From the NCBI GenBank assembly GCA_003523085.1, contig DPHD01000055.1, positions 6,711-33,471 on the forward strand: DNA of 26,761 nt. The letters are read 5' to 3'. The notes beneath the pieces are model-generated. The model did not search any database. It had not been told where the DNA came from and worked only from the letters and a program-made list of their open reading frames with translations. This document shows positions 7,357-15,850 of this stretch, in pieces. The first letter of the stretch is position 1. Each line of letters starts with the position of its first letter. Both the position numbers and the translations under genes were made by a program. The stretch comes from Oceanospirillaceae bacterium. GTDB lineage: Bacteria; Pseudomonadota; Gammaproteobacteria; Pseudomonadales; Balneatricaceae.

Positions 7357-7926
7357 ATGGCTTTACTCCCTATTTTAGAATTCCCCGATCCACGTTTACG
7401 CAAAATTGCGGTCGCAGTGGATACCGTAACAGACGACATTCGCACCCTAGCCCAAGACATGCTTGAAACCATGTATGCCGCACCCGGTATTGGTTTAGCG
7501 GCATCGCAGATCAATGTACACCAGCGCATTGTGGTCATTGATGTGAGTGAAGAAGGCGACGACCCTCGCGTGTTGATTAACCCGACTTGGGAACCTTTGT
7601 CCGACGAAATGCACAAGTACCAAGAAGGTTGCTTGTCGGTGCCGGAGTTTTACGATGACGTAGAGCGCCACAGCAAAATCCAGCTGAGCGCCCTCAATGA
7701 ACACGGTGAGCCTATATCGGAAGTGGCGGAGGGCTTGTTCGCCGTGTGTATCCAGCACGAACTAGACCACTTAAACGGTAAGTTGTTTGTGGATTACCTG
7801 TCACGCTTAAAGCGTGAGCGCATCCGTAAGAAATTGGAAAAAAAGCATCGCGATGATATAAAAGATGCCCTTTACGAAGCCAAACTAAAGGCCCAAGAAA
7901 AGGCCAAATTGGACGCCCAAGCGTGA
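7357..7926 (+). CDS. def: peptide deformylase
   Basis: Def removes the N-formyl group from nascent proteins at the ribosome exit. All three family motifs are intact: GIGLAASQ (44-51), EGCLSVPE with metal ligand Cys92, and QHELDHLNG with ligands His134 and His138 and catalytic Glu135. The 189-residue length is slightly above the usual 168-170 because of a lysine-rich helical C-terminal tail (RKKLEKKHRDDIKDALYEAK and beyond), the region that contacts the ribosome in E. coli Def. It is the first gene of the plus-strand run; its stop overlaps the GTG start of fmt. In Pseudomonas a LysM-domain gene sits between def and dprA; here only about 160 bp of non-coding DNA separates them. Confidence 0.97.
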   Translation: MALLPILEFPDPRLRKIAVAVDTVTDDIRTLAQDMLETMYAAPGIGLAASQINVHQRIVVIDVSEEGDDPRVLINPTWEPLSDEMHKYQEGCLSVPEFYDDVERHSKIQLSALNEHGEPISEVAEGLFAVCIQHELDHLNGKLFVDYLSRLKRERIRKKLEKKHRDDIKDALYEAKLKAQEKAKLDAQA

Positions 7927-8912
7927 GCCAAACTGGGCTAAGGGTTATCTTTGCCGGCACCCCCGATTTTGCCGCGCAACATTTACAGGCGCTGCTCAAC
8001 AGCCAACACCAAGTGGTTGCGGTATATAGCCAACCGGATCGTCCTGCAGGTCGAGGCCGTAAGCTCACTGCCAGCCCAGTTAAAGAGCTGGCCCTAGAAC
8101 ATGGCATTGCCATTGAGCAACCCTTAAGCCTGAAGGATAGCGATGCCCAAGTAACCTTGGCCAACTACCAGGCCGATATTATGGTGGTCGTGGCCTATGG
8201 TTTATTGTTACCGCAAGTGGCATTAGACACACCTCGTCTCGGCTGTATTAATGTACATGGTTCTTTATTGCCACGTTGGCGCGGGGCGGCGCCCATCCAA
8301 CGGGCGATTTTGGCAGGTGATGAACACTCTGGGGTGACGGTCATGCAAATGGCCGCGGGCTTAGACACTGGTCCCATGTTACTCAAGGCTGAGGTTCCCA
8401 TTGCAGACACCGACACCAGCGCTAGCCTGTATGCAAAACTCGCAATCCTCGGCTCTAGCAGCCTGGTAGATGCACTAGATCAACTACAGACTAACCACCT
8501 CACCGCTGAGGCTCAAGACGATGCTCTGGCTAACTACGCCGCCAAGCTCGTTAAGGCTGAAGGCGCCATTGACTGGCATCAAACAGCGCAACAAATAAGT
8601 CGTCAAGTGCGTGGCCTTAACCCATGGCCCGTGGCTTACAGCGACTGGCAAGATCACCGCCTACGCATTTGGCTGGCCCATGCCTTAGACACACCAAGCG
8701 ACCAACCCGCGGGCACCTTATTGGCCTTAGATAAAACCGGCCTAGAAGTCGCTTGTGGTACCGGGCGCCTTAAAATCACCAAAATGCAGTGGCCCGGTGG
8801 CAAAGCCTTGAGCGACAATCAGCTCGTCAACTTAAAACAAAAAATGACCCTCGGCCAAACTTTCACTAGTCTCTTTGCTGGCCCCCTTACTAGCCCCCAG
8901 GTGGAATCTTAA
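7923..8912 (+). CDS. fmt: methionyl-tRNA formyltransferase
   Basis: Fmt transfers a formyl group from 10-formyl-tetrahydrofolate to initiator Met-tRNA. The 329-residue product has an N-terminal Rossmann domain starting VIFAGTPDFAAQHL and the folate-binding and catalytic stretch INVHGSLLPRWRGAAPIQ (about 109-126), followed by GVTVMQMAAGLDTGPML. The C-terminal tRNA-binding OB domain begins near the RGLNPWPVAYSDW segment. Translation starts at a GTG at 7923 within the overlap GTGA, so the def stop and fmt start share bases; this implies coupled translation of two enzymes that form one formylation/deformylation cycle. rsmB begins 2 bp after its stop. Confidence 0.97.
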   Translation: MSQTGLRVIFAGTPDFAAQHLQALLNSQHQVVAVYSQPDRPAGRGRKLTASPVKELALEHGIAIEQPLSLKDSDAQVTLANYQADIMVVVAYGLLLPQVALDTPRLGCINVHGSLLPRWRGAAPIQRAILAGDEHSGVTVMQMAAGLDTGPMLLKAEVPIADTDTSASLYAKLAILGSSSLVDALDQLQTNHLTAEAQDDALANYAAKLVKAEGAIDWHQTAQQISRQVRGLNPWPVAYSDWQDHRLRIWLAHALDTPSDQPAGTLLALDKTGLEVACGTGRLKITKMQWPGGKALSDNQLVNLKQKMTLGQTFTSLFAGPLTSPQVES

Positions 8913-8914
8913 CC

Positions 8915-10213
8915 ATGGCAAACCCACGTTTATTAGCCGCCCAAGCACTCACCAGCGTGCTGTGCCACAAGGGGTCATTAGCCTCTAGCCTGCCCAAAGC
9001 CCTTGAAGCTGCGGAACATGGCGACCGAGCACTCATACAACAGCTGTGCTACGGCACCTGCCGGCACTTTCCGCAGCTAGAATTGATTGCCGACCAGCTG
9101 CTCCACAAACCCATGAAGGCCCAGGATCAGGACATTTATGCCCTCATACTTATGGGGTTGTACCAAATTAAGGCCATGCGCACGCCAGACTATGCCGCCG
9201 TAGATGCCACGGTGCAGGCCGCTAAAGCCAGTGGTAAGCGCTGGGCTGATAAACTCATCAACGGTGTATTACGCTCTTATATTCGTGGTGGCGCAGACTT
9301 GGAAGAGGTGCTCAATGAACATGAGGCCTATCGCCATAATCACCCCCAATGGTTCATCTCTAAACTGAGTAATCATTGGCCAGACCATTGGCAGGATATC
9401 TTAGCCGCTAATGATCCTCAAGGGGCCCTCACCTTACGGGTGAATACGCGCAAGGTGAGCCGTGGCGACTATTTAATCGCCTTATCCGAGGCGGGTCACC
9501 CTGCTAGTGCGTGTGCCTATAGCACGGTGGGTGTGCAACTCGATAAAGCCTGCGAAATCACCCAATTACCCGGCTTTGATGAAGGCTGGTTTAGTGTACA
9601 AGACGAAGCCCCACAGCTTTGTGCCGACTTGCTAGAGCTAGAAGCGGGCCACCGCGTGTTAGATGCCTGTGCCGCGCCCGGTGGCAAAACCTGCCATTTA
9701 TTGGAGGCCGAAGAGGTTACGGTGGTGGCTGTAGAGCTAGAAGAACGACGCATAGGCCGTATGCAAGATAACCTGTTCCGTATGGATTTACAGGCCCAAA
9801 TCATATGCGCCGACGCCAGTGAACCTAGCCAATGGTGGGACGGTGAGGCGTTTGATCGCATTTTATTGGATGCCCCTTGCTCCGCTACCGGTGTTATTCG
9901 CCGCAACCCAGATATCAAAATGTTGCGCACTAACGAAGACATTTTGGAGTTAGCGCAATTACAGCTAAAACTGCTGACTAACCTCTGGCCCTTAGTAAAA
10001 CCCGGCGGTTATCTGCTATACGCTACGTGTTCGGTGCTACGCCAAGAAAATGATCGCCTTGTGGGGCGTTTTTTAAAGCAGCAAACTGATGCAACCCACT
10101 GTGCCATTGAGGCAGATTGGGGTATCGACATGGAAATAGGCCGCCAGTTATTGCCTAATCCCGCCAGCCATGATGGTTTCTATTATGCCAAATTACATAA
10201 ACCCACGGCCTAA
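8915..10213 (+). CDS. rsmB: 16S rRNA (cytosine-967-C5)-methyltransferase
   Basis: RsmB (Sun/Fmu) methylates C967 of 16S rRNA using S-adenosylmethionine. The 432-residue protein has the expected two parts: an N-terminal NusB-like RNA-binding helical domain (about 1-140) and a C-terminal Rossmann methyltransferase domain. The SAM loop is DACAAPGGKT (about 250-259). Both m5C-enzyme cysteines are present, one in DAPCSATGVIRRNPDIK (about 319) and the catalytic one in YATCSVLRQEN (about 372). A GGTGGAA within the end of fmt serves as ribosome binding site. It closes the conserved def-fmt-rsmB group; trkA follows after about 100 bp. Confidence 0.96.
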   Translation: MANPRLLAAQALTSVLCHKGSLASSLPKALEAAEHGDRALIQQLCYGTCRHFPQLELIADQLLHKPMKAQDQDIYALILMGLYQIKAMRTPDYAAVDATVQAAKASGKRWADKLINGVLRSYIRGGADLEEVLNEHEAYRHNHPQWFISKLSNHWPDHWQDILAANDPQGALTLRVNTRKVSRGDYLIALSEAGHPASACAYSTVGVQLDKACEITQLPGFDEGWFSVQDEAPQLCADLLELEAGHRVLDACAAPGGKTCHLLEAEEVTVVAVELEERRIGRMQDNLFRMDLQAQIICADASEPSQWWDGEAFDRILLDAPCSATGVIRRNPDIKMLRTNEDILELAQLQLKLLTNLWPLVKPGGYLLYATCSVLRQENDRLVGRFLKQQTDATHCAIEADWGIDMEIGRQLLPNPASHDGFYYAKLHKPTA

Positions 10214-10232
10214 CGTGACACAGCTGGTCGCT

Positions 10233-10254
10233 AAGCTAGGCTGAGGCTTAGCTT
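10233..10254 (+). other. hairpin between rsmB and trkA
   Basis: Arms AAGCTAGGC (10233-10241) and GCTTAGCTT (10246-10254) pair over nine bases with one G-U, around a TGAG loop. Only CTGCTT follows, not a run of T, so it is at best a weak terminator or an RNA-stabilising 3' end for the def-fmt-rsmB message. Its right arm overlaps the possible trkA -35. Confidence 0.4.
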
Positions 10255-10276
10255 CTGCTTAACCATCTGCTATGAT
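10248..10276 (+). promoter_or_regulatory. possible sigma70-type promoter for trkA
   Basis: TTAGCT (10248-10253), a 17-base spacer and TATGAT (10271-10276) lie about 40 bases before the trkA ATG. The -10 matches five of six consensus bases, the -35 only three. It would let the potassium genes be expressed independently of def-fmt-rsmB. Low to moderate confidence. Confidence 0.35.
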
Positions 10277-10314
10277 AGGCGCAATATTCAGCTGTTGAGG
10301 CACTTCGCTCTAGT

Positions 10315-11697
10315 ATGAAAATCATCATTCTTGGTGCCGGTCAGGTCGGCCGCACCCTTGCTGAAAACCTGGCCAATGAAGCCAACGATGTCACCATGGT
10401 GGACCAAGACCCCGGTCACCTCAAAGACCTTCAAGATCGTCTCGACATCCGTACCGTTCGTGGCCGTGCCTCATTACCTAACATCCTAGCCAGCGCCGGT
10501 GCCGAAGACGCCGACATGCTAGTGGCGGTGACCAACAGTGATGAGGTCAACATGGTGGCCTGCCAAATTGCCAAAACCATGTTTCAAACCCCAACTATTA
10601 TTGCCCGTATCCGCGAGCACCAATACTTAGCCGAAAGAGACACGTTATTTAAACAGGAGCCAAGGGCGTTTCCTATCGATGTCATCATCAGTCCAGAAAA
10701 ATTAGTCACCGCCCACGTCCAGCGCTTAATTCAAAACCCTACGGCTCTTCAGGTGCTCGATTTCGCCAAAGGCAAAGTACAACTGGTTGCCGTAAGTGCC
10801 TGCCATGGTGGGCCTTTAGTGGGCAAACCCGTGTCGGACCTGCGGCGTCATATGCCTAACGTAGACACCCGCGTGGCGGCTATTTTCCGCAACGACCGCG
10901 CCATTGTGCCGACCGGACAAACTCACATACACGTAGACGACGAAGTATTTTTTATTGCCGCAAAACCCGACATCAGCAAGGTTATGAGTGAGCTTAGACG
11001 CTTAGAAAAACCTTATAAACGTATTATGATTGCCGGTGGTGGCAACATTGGTGCACGGCTAGCGCGCAACTTACGTAAAGACTTCCGCGTGAAAATCATC
11101 GAGCGTGGACTAGAGCGCTGCGAACAACTTGCAGATGCCTTAGACGGCGTCATCATTTTGCATGGAAGTGCCTCAGATAAAGACCTATTGATCGAAGAAA
11201 ATATTGAGTCCACCGACGTTTTTTGCGCCTTAACCAACGACGACGAAGCCAATATTATGGCCTCCATGCTCGCCAAGCGGCTAGGTGTACGTACGGTGAT
11301 GACCCTCATCAGCAACCCAGCCTATGTCGACTTGATCGAAGACGGTTCCATCGACATTGCTATTTCGCCACAGCAGTCCACCATTAGTAGCCTGCTTACC
11401 CATGTACGTCGTGGTGACATCGTCAACGTTCACTCACTCCGTCGCGGTGCCGCAGAAGCCATTGAAGTGGTGGCCCATGGCGACCCTAAAACATCTAAGG
11501 TAGTCGGCCGCAGCATAGACCAAATTGGTTTGCCCGAGGGCACCACAGTGGGCGCCATTGTGCGCGGTGATGAGGTGATCATTGCCCACCATGACACCGT
11601 CATCAAAAACGACGACCATTGCATCCTGTTCTTAACAGACCGACACATGATTCATGACGTTGAACGTTTGTTCGCCGTTACTCTAGGGTTCTTTTAG
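10315..11697 (+). CDS. trkA: Trk potassium uptake system, NAD-binding peripheral subunit
   Basis: TrkA is the cytoplasmic gating ring that binds NAD(H) and nucleotides and controls the TrkH/TrkG channel. The 460-residue protein shows the doubled architecture of the family: RCK/Rossmann half one with IILGAGQVGRTLAENL (residues 4-19) and an acidic VDQD at the end of the second strand, a TrkA-C domain (about 140-215), then half two with IAGGGNIGARLARNL (about 239) and a second TrkA-C domain at the end. In Pseudomonas trkA likewise follows rsmB. trkH starts 8 bp after the stop, so the two subunits are made from one message. Confidence 0.96.
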   Translation: MKIIILGAGQVGRTLAENLANEANDVTMVDQDPGHLKDLQDRLDIRTVRGRASLPNILASAGAEDADMLVAVTNSDEVNMVACQIAKTMFQTPTIIARIREHQYLAERDTLFKQEPRAFPIDVIISPEKLVTAHVQRLIQNPTALQVLDFAKGKVQLVAVSACHGGPLVGKPVSDLRRHMPNVDTRVAAIFRNDRAIVPTGQTHIHVDDEVFFIAAKPDISKVMSELRRLEKPYKRIMIAGGGNIGARLARNLRKDFRVKIIERGLERCEQLADALDGVIILHGSASDKDLLIEENIESTDVFCALTNDDEANIMASMLAKRLGVRTVMTLISNPAYVDLIEDGSIDIAISPQQSTISSLLTHVRRGDIVNVHSLRRGAAEAIEVVAHGDPKTSKVVGRSIDQIGLPEGTTVGAIVRGDEVIIAHHDTVIKNDDHCILFLTDRHMIHDVERLFAVTLGFF

Positions 11698-11705
11698 GCC
11701 TCACT

Positions 11706-13190
11706 ATGCACTTTAAAGTCACCTTAAAAATCATCGGCATGTTATTGATGGCCTTTAGCGCCTCAATGATACCGTCATTGCTTATCTCATTGAGCTTAAA
11801 CGATGGTGCACACTGGTCTTTTGGGTATGCGTTTTGTATTACCTTCATTGCTGGTTTTTTAATATGGCTCCCATTTTCTACCCACACTAAGGTACTTCGG
11901 ACCCGCGACGGCTTTGTTATTGTGGTGATGTTCTGGACCATTTTGGGGTTGTTTGGGGCCTTACCTTTCTATTTTTCCACGCCTTTGTCCGTCCTCGATC
12001 CGTCGTGGAGCTATGTAGACTCCTTGTTTGAGTCCTTGTCTGGCCTTACCACCACCGGCGCCACTGTGATCGTGCACCTGGACGACCTACCCACGTCATT
12101 GTTGTTTTATCGCCAGTTTCTACAATGGTTTGGTGGCATGGGCATTATCGTTTTGGCAGTAGCCATCTTACCTATGTTAGGTATTGGTGGTATGCAGCTG
12201 TATCGTGCTGAAACGCCAGGCCCTGTGAAAGATTCCAAGCTGACACCGAGAATCACGGAAACGGCTAAACAACTGTGGTATATCTACCTGACCCTGACCA
12301 TCACCTGTGCGGCCGCCTATTGGCTAGCGGGCATGAGTGCTTTTGATGCCATTACCCACAGTTTTTCTACCGTGGCTATCGGCGGGTTTTCCACCCACGA
12401 TGCGAGCCTAGGTTATTTTAATAGTGCCGCCATAGAAACCATTGCCATCATCTTTATGCTCTTGGCCGCGGTTAATTTTAGCCTGCACTTTCAGACTGCG
12501 CGCACCATTCGTAATCAGCATTACAAGGCTAGTCTCAGCCATTATTGGCACGACGAAGAGTTTCGCTTTTTCCTTAGTGTCATCGCCAGCATTTGCATTA
12601 TTACCGTTGGCACATTGTGGCTCACCAACGGTATGACTTTTAACGACAGCTTCCGCCAAGGCGTGTTTGAAGTGGTGTCGATTGCCACTACCACTGGCTT
12701 TGCCACCGCCGATTTTGCGCAATGGCCGGCAATGCTGGCGTTCTTGCTATTTAGTGCTGCGTTTATCGGTGGTTGTGCTGGCTCCACGGGTGGTGGCATG
12801 AAGGTGGTACGTGTACTCATCGTGTTAAAGCAAGGTCTGCGGGAAATACGAAGGCTGATTCACCCTAACGCCATCATCCACGTTAAGTTGGGTTCCAGCC
12901 CTATTCCAGACCGCGTGGCGGAAGCGGTATGGGGGTTTTTCTCTGTCTATACCCTGGTGTTCATCATCATGATGATTGCCTTATTAGGTACCGGTATGGA
13001 TCAAGTCACCGCATGGTCTGCCGTAGGCGCAACCCTTAACAACCTTGGCCCAGGCCTTGGCGATGTGTCACAAAATTACAGTGACGTTACCGCGGTTGGA
13101 AAATGGATATTGTGTTTTTCAATGCTCTTAGGCCGGCTCGAAGTATTTACCTTATTGGTGCTCTTTACACCGATGTTTTGGCGCGACTAG
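11706..13190 (+). CDS. trkH: Trk potassium uptake system, membrane channel subunit
   Basis: TrkH forms the inner-membrane potassium pathway. The 494-residue protein has four repeated membrane-pore-membrane units, and the four selectivity-filter loops are visible: GLTTTGATV (about 113-121), VAIGGFSTHD (about 223), ATTTGFATADF (about 328) and LNNLGPGLGD (about 444). The intramembrane loop rich in glycine, GGCAGSTGGGMKVVR, sits between the third and fourth units and is the part that gates the channel in known structures. An AGG eight bases upstream fits the ATG at 11706, and trkA lies directly upstream. No terminator is seen in the 61 bp to the next gene. Confidence 0.96.
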   Translation: MHFKVTLKIIGMLLMAFSASMIPSLLISLSLNDGAHWSFGYAFCITFIAGFLIWLPFSTHTKVLRTRDGFVIVVMFWTILGLFGALPFYFSTPLSVLDPSWSYVDSLFESLSGLTTTGATVIVHLDDLPTSLLFYRQFLQWFGGMGIIVLAVAILPMLGIGGMQLYRAETPGPVKDSKLTPRITETAKQLWYIYLTLTITCAAAYWLAGMSAFDAITHSFSTVAIGGFSTHDASLGYFNSAAIETIAIIFMLLAAVNFSLHFQTARTIRNQHYKASLSHYWHDEEFRFFLSVIASICIITVGTLWLTNGMTFNDSFRQGVFEVVSIATTTGFATADFAQWPAMLAFLLFSAAFIGGCAGSTGGGMKVVRVLIVLKQGLREIRRLIHPNAIIHVKLGSSPIPDRVAEAVWGFFSVYTLVFIIMMIALLGTGMDQVTAWSAVGATLNNLGPGLGDVSQNYSDVTAVGKWILCFSMLLGRLEVFTLLVLFTPMFWRD

Positions 13191-13218
13191 CTTACTATAT
13201 TTATTAGTTTTTCCCAGC

Positions 13219-13239
13219 CTATTCACAGACTTATCCACA
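13219..13239 (+). promoter_or_regulatory. DnaA boxes in front of the small methyltransferase gene
   Basis: A perfect consensus DnaA box TTATCCACA lies at 13231-13239, with a one-mismatch copy CTATTCACA at 13219-13227, same orientation, 12 bases apart start to start. The perfect box abuts the AGGA ribosome binding site (13239-13242) of the methyltransferase gene. DnaA binding here would be placed to block expression, or the site could titrate DnaA. Sequence match is direct; function is inferred. Confidence 0.55.
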
Positions 13240-13251
13240 GGACATCAAACC

Positions 13252-13830
13252 ATGCCCAAGCGCTGGAATCAACGTTATAGTCTTGCTCAGGACATGCCTG
13301 CCGTGAGTTATGGCCTCGAGAATTACCAACACTTGCTACCCACAAACGGCACTGGTTTAGACCTCGCTTGCGGTCTTGGCCAAAACTCTATTTTCCTTAC
13401 AAAACAAGGACTTATAATGCATGCCTGGGACTACTCTCGGGTTGGTTTGGAGCAGATGTCACGTCATTGTATCAACCAAAAAGCCGAGGTAAATCAACGT
13501 TGTATAGACCTTACTAATGCACCATGGCCAGACCTGACATTTGATTTGATTTGTGTCACTGCCTACCTTGAACGTAGACTTTGTCCACAGATCGTCGACC
13601 AGCTTAACCCCGGCGGTATATTGGTGTATCAAACCTTTAACCAAGTCACTGAAATTGCAGGCAAAACCTTGGCCAAACCGAAGCGGCCGCAGCTTTTATT
13701 AGGTAAAGGTGAGTTACTAGAATTGTTTGCTGAATTATCGCCATTGGTTTACCACGATGAACAGCAGTTCGCGTCCACGGAGCACCCATTGGCGGGCAAG
13801 GCCCTGCTCATTGCTAGAAAGCCTGGTTAG
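13252..13830 (+). CDS. class I SAM-dependent methyltransferase (TehB-like fold)
   Basis: A 192-residue Rossmann-fold methyltransferase of unknown substrate. Motif I is LDLACGLGQNS (36-46), the acidic end of strand 2 is AWDYS (Asp60), and motif post-I/IV runs FDLICVTAYLERRLCPQIVDQLNPGGILVYQTFN. The short N-terminus starting PKRWNQRY resembles TehB/thiopurine-methyltransferase-type small-molecule enzymes. AGGA nine bases before the ATG supports the start, and this site overlaps the end of a perfect DnaA box. It follows trkH on the same strand after 61 bp and its stop overlaps by 4 bp the stop of the oppositely oriented acyltransferase gene. Nearby genes give no substrate clue. Confidence 0.82.
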   Translation: MPKRWNQRYSLAQDMPAVSYGLENYQHLLPTNGTGLDLACGLGQNSIFLTKQGLIMHAWDYSRVGLEQMSRHCINQKAEVNQRCIDLTNAPWPDLTFDLICVTAYLERRLCPQIVDQLNPGGILVYQTFNQVTEIAGKTLAKPKRPQLLLGKGELLELFAELSPLVYHDEQQFASTEHPLAGKALLIARKPG

Positions 13831-14702
13831 GCTTGATCTAAGGTGTGTTTAAAACGGCGGTATTCCCACTGATACTGCTCAGGGGCTCGCCTGACTAATG
13901 CTTCTAGCGCCTGATTAAGGGCCGCCACGCTGTCTTCAATGGTTGCCAACTGGCATTGCTGAGTGATGTCTTTTAACTCTAACGCAAAGCCTTGGCTTGA
14001 CTCTAAACGCCGCGCAAAGCCGAGTATTATGCGCGTGTTTTTGGTATTGGCCAGTTGGTTGGCTAAGGTCATGGTGTAGGCCGGTTGGTTAAACCACTGA
14101 CTCACTATGCCCGCACTGGGTGGCGGCTCTTGGTCTGGCAGGATTAAGTTGACTTGGCCCTTAATGAGCGCTCGCTTTAGCTTCATCACCCCTTTGGCGG
14201 TGGCCGGAGCTAGTTGCATACCCGCTCGGCTCCTTGCTCCATGTATGATCGCATCTAAACCATCCAACTTGGCAGGTTTATATAGCGCAGTAACTGGATA
14301 ATGGTGCGCAGCCCACATGGCAAACAACTCCCAGTTTCCCAAATGAGGGGTAAGCAATATCACGCCCCCTTGGGCCTGGGCGCTGGTTAACTGTTCGGCA
14401 CCTGTCACCGATTGAATAGATTGTAAGCCGATATCGCTCGTTTGGGTCCAGTTGATGCCCATTTCCAGCGCCGCATATAGCGTATGCCGCAGACTTTGGC
14501 GTACTAAGTTTGCTCTTTGGCTGGGGTTAAGCTCTGGAAAACATCGATCGATATTGATTTTGGTTTGTCTATGACTTTGGTTTGGTATAATTAACAGTAG
14601 AAAAATCAACGCGTTAGCTGTTCTATGCAACCACCTAAGGGGGAGTTTCCCTAGTAGGGTTAATACGCCTACGGCGAGTGATGATTTAAGGCGTTGAGAC
14701 AT
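13827..14702 (-). CDS. LpxL/HtrB-type lipid A biosynthesis acyltransferase family protein
   Basis: A 291-residue member of the LpxL/LpxM lauroyl-myristoyl acyltransferase family, which adds a secondary acyl chain to lipid A precursors at the inner face of the inner membrane. One N-terminal membrane segment (about residues 29-40, ALIFLLLIIP) precedes the catalytic HX4E motif HLGNWE (His120-Glu125). The LILPDQEPPPSAG stretch (about 187-199) is the conserved second block. In Pseudomonas a homologous gene lies in the same position beside glyQ. Exact acyl-chain and position specificity cannot be told. The gene is divergent from glyQ with a 200-bp gap and converges on the methyltransferase gene with a 4-bp overlap of stops. 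Confidence 0.88.
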   Translation of the reverse strand: MSQRLKSSLAVGVLTLLGKLPLRWLHRTANALIFLLLIIPNQSHRQTKINIDRCFPELNPSQRANLVRQSLRHTLYAALEMGINWTQTSDIGLQSIQSVTGAEQLTSAQAQGGVILLTPHLGNWELFAMWAAHHYPVTALYKPAKLDGLDAIIHGARSRAGMQLAPATAKGVMKLKRALIKGQVNLILPDQEPPPSAGIVSQWFNQPAYTMTLANQLANTKNTRIILGFARRLESSQGFALELKDITQQCQLATIEDSVAALNQALEALVRRAPEQYQWEYRRFKHTLDQA

Positions 14703-14799
14703 AGTTACGGTGGCAAGCTGAGCATTGATTACAGACCTTCATGATACCTTGTATAGGCAGCCTAGACGAGCCTTGCCCTCACGTATGCCGAATAGACCC

Positions 14800-14828
14800 A
14801 TGCCACACAGAGGCAGCTAGTGTATAAT
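14800..14828 (+). promoter_or_regulatory. probable promoter of glyQ-glyS
   Basis: A perfect TATAAT lies at 14823-14828 with only a weak -35 (ATGCCA, 14800-14805) at 17-base spacing. Transcription would start near 14835, giving a leader of about 60 bases. No glycine-riboswitch or T-box-like structure was recognised in the 188 bp between the acyltransferase and glyQ. Confidence 0.45.
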
Positions 14829-14902
14829 GTGGCGCTTGAATCTCGCCTTGTGCACTATGCACTCGAGCGTCCCTCTTTTTTACTTTACCTGTGGACTCAG
14901 TC

Positions 14903-15850
14903 GTGGATAAAACAACCGATACTAGCACCTTCCAAGGTCTCATTTTTGCCTTGCAACAATACTGGTCTGCGCAAGGCTGTAATATTATGCAACCCCTCGA
15001 TATGGAAGTCGGCGCCGGCACCTTCCACCCTGCAACTTTCTTAAAGGCCATTGGCCCCGAGAGCTGGCGCGCGGCGTATGTACAACCAAGCCGTCGACCT
15101 ACCGATGGCCGTTATGGTGATAACCCAAACCGCCTACAACACTACTTTCAGTTTCAAGTCGTCATTAAGCCTTCACCGGATAATTTTCAGGAGCTATATT
15201 TAGAGTGTTTAGATCACCTAGGCATAGATACCCAAGTACACGATGTCCGTTTTGTGGAAGACAACTGGGAGTCGCCTACATTGGGCGCTTGGGGCCTTGG
15301 CTGGGAGATCTGGCTCAATGGCATGGAAGTGTCTCAGTTCACCTATTTCCAGCAAGCAGGTGGCATAGAGTGCTACCCAGTGATGGGTGAGATTACTATT
15401 GGTTTAGAACGTATTGCCATGTACTTGCAAAATGTTGATAGCGTTTATGACTTGGTATGGAGCCGCGCTGCCGATGGCTCCACCGTGAGCTATGGCGATA
15501 TTTTCCATCAACAAGAAGTAGAAATGTCTACTTACAACTTTGAACACGCTGAAGTGGACACCTTGTTTAGCAATTTTGATCATTATGAAGCCGAATGTGC
15601 CCGTATGGTCGAAGCCAAACTACCACTACCTGCCTATGAGTTTGTGCTTAAGGCCTCCCATGTATTTAACTTACTAGATGCCCGCCATGCCATATCGGTG
15701 ACCGAACGGCAGCGTTACATTCTCAGGGTACGTACCCTTGCCCGCCAAGTGGCCTTAGAATATTACGCCAAGCGTAAGGCTTTAGGTTTTCCATTGGCGA
15801 CGCCCGCATTAAGGGATGAATTATTAAAGCACGAGGAGCAAAGCTCATGA
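14903..15850 (+). CDS. glyQ: glycyl-tRNA synthetase alpha subunit
   Basis: GlyQ is the catalytic subunit of the alpha2-beta2 bacterial glycyl-tRNA synthetase. Diagnostic stretches are TFQGLIFALQQYWSAQGC, DMEVGAGTFHPATFLKAIGPE, YVQPSRRPTDGRYGDNPNRLQHY, VVIKPSPDNFQELYLECL, FVEDNWESPTLGAWGLGWEIWLNGMEVSQFTYFQQ and the C-terminal LDARHAISVTERQRYILRVR. No ATG is available. Two GTG codons fit, at 14891 and 14903; the second gives MDKTTDTSTFQG, closest to family length, and is preferred, but neither has a strong Shine-Dalgarno. The chosen start lies inside a near-consensus DnaA box (CGTGGATAA). Its stop overlaps the glyS ATG (ATGA). Confidence 0.96.
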   Translation: MDKTTDTSTFQGLIFALQQYWSAQGCNIMQPLDMEVGAGTFHPATFLKAIGPESWRAAYVQPSRRPTDGRYGDNPNRLQHYFQFQVVIKPSPDNFQELYLECLDHLGIDTQVHDVRFVEDNWESPTLGAWGLGWEIWLNGMEVSQFTYFQQAGGIECYPVMGEITIGLERIAMYLQNVDSVYDLVWSRAADGSTVSYGDIFHQQEVEMSTYNFEHAEVDTLFSNFDHYEAECARMVEAKLPLPAYEFVLKASHVFNLLDARHAISVTERQRYILRVRTLARQVALEYYAKRKALGFPLATPALRDELLKHEEQSS

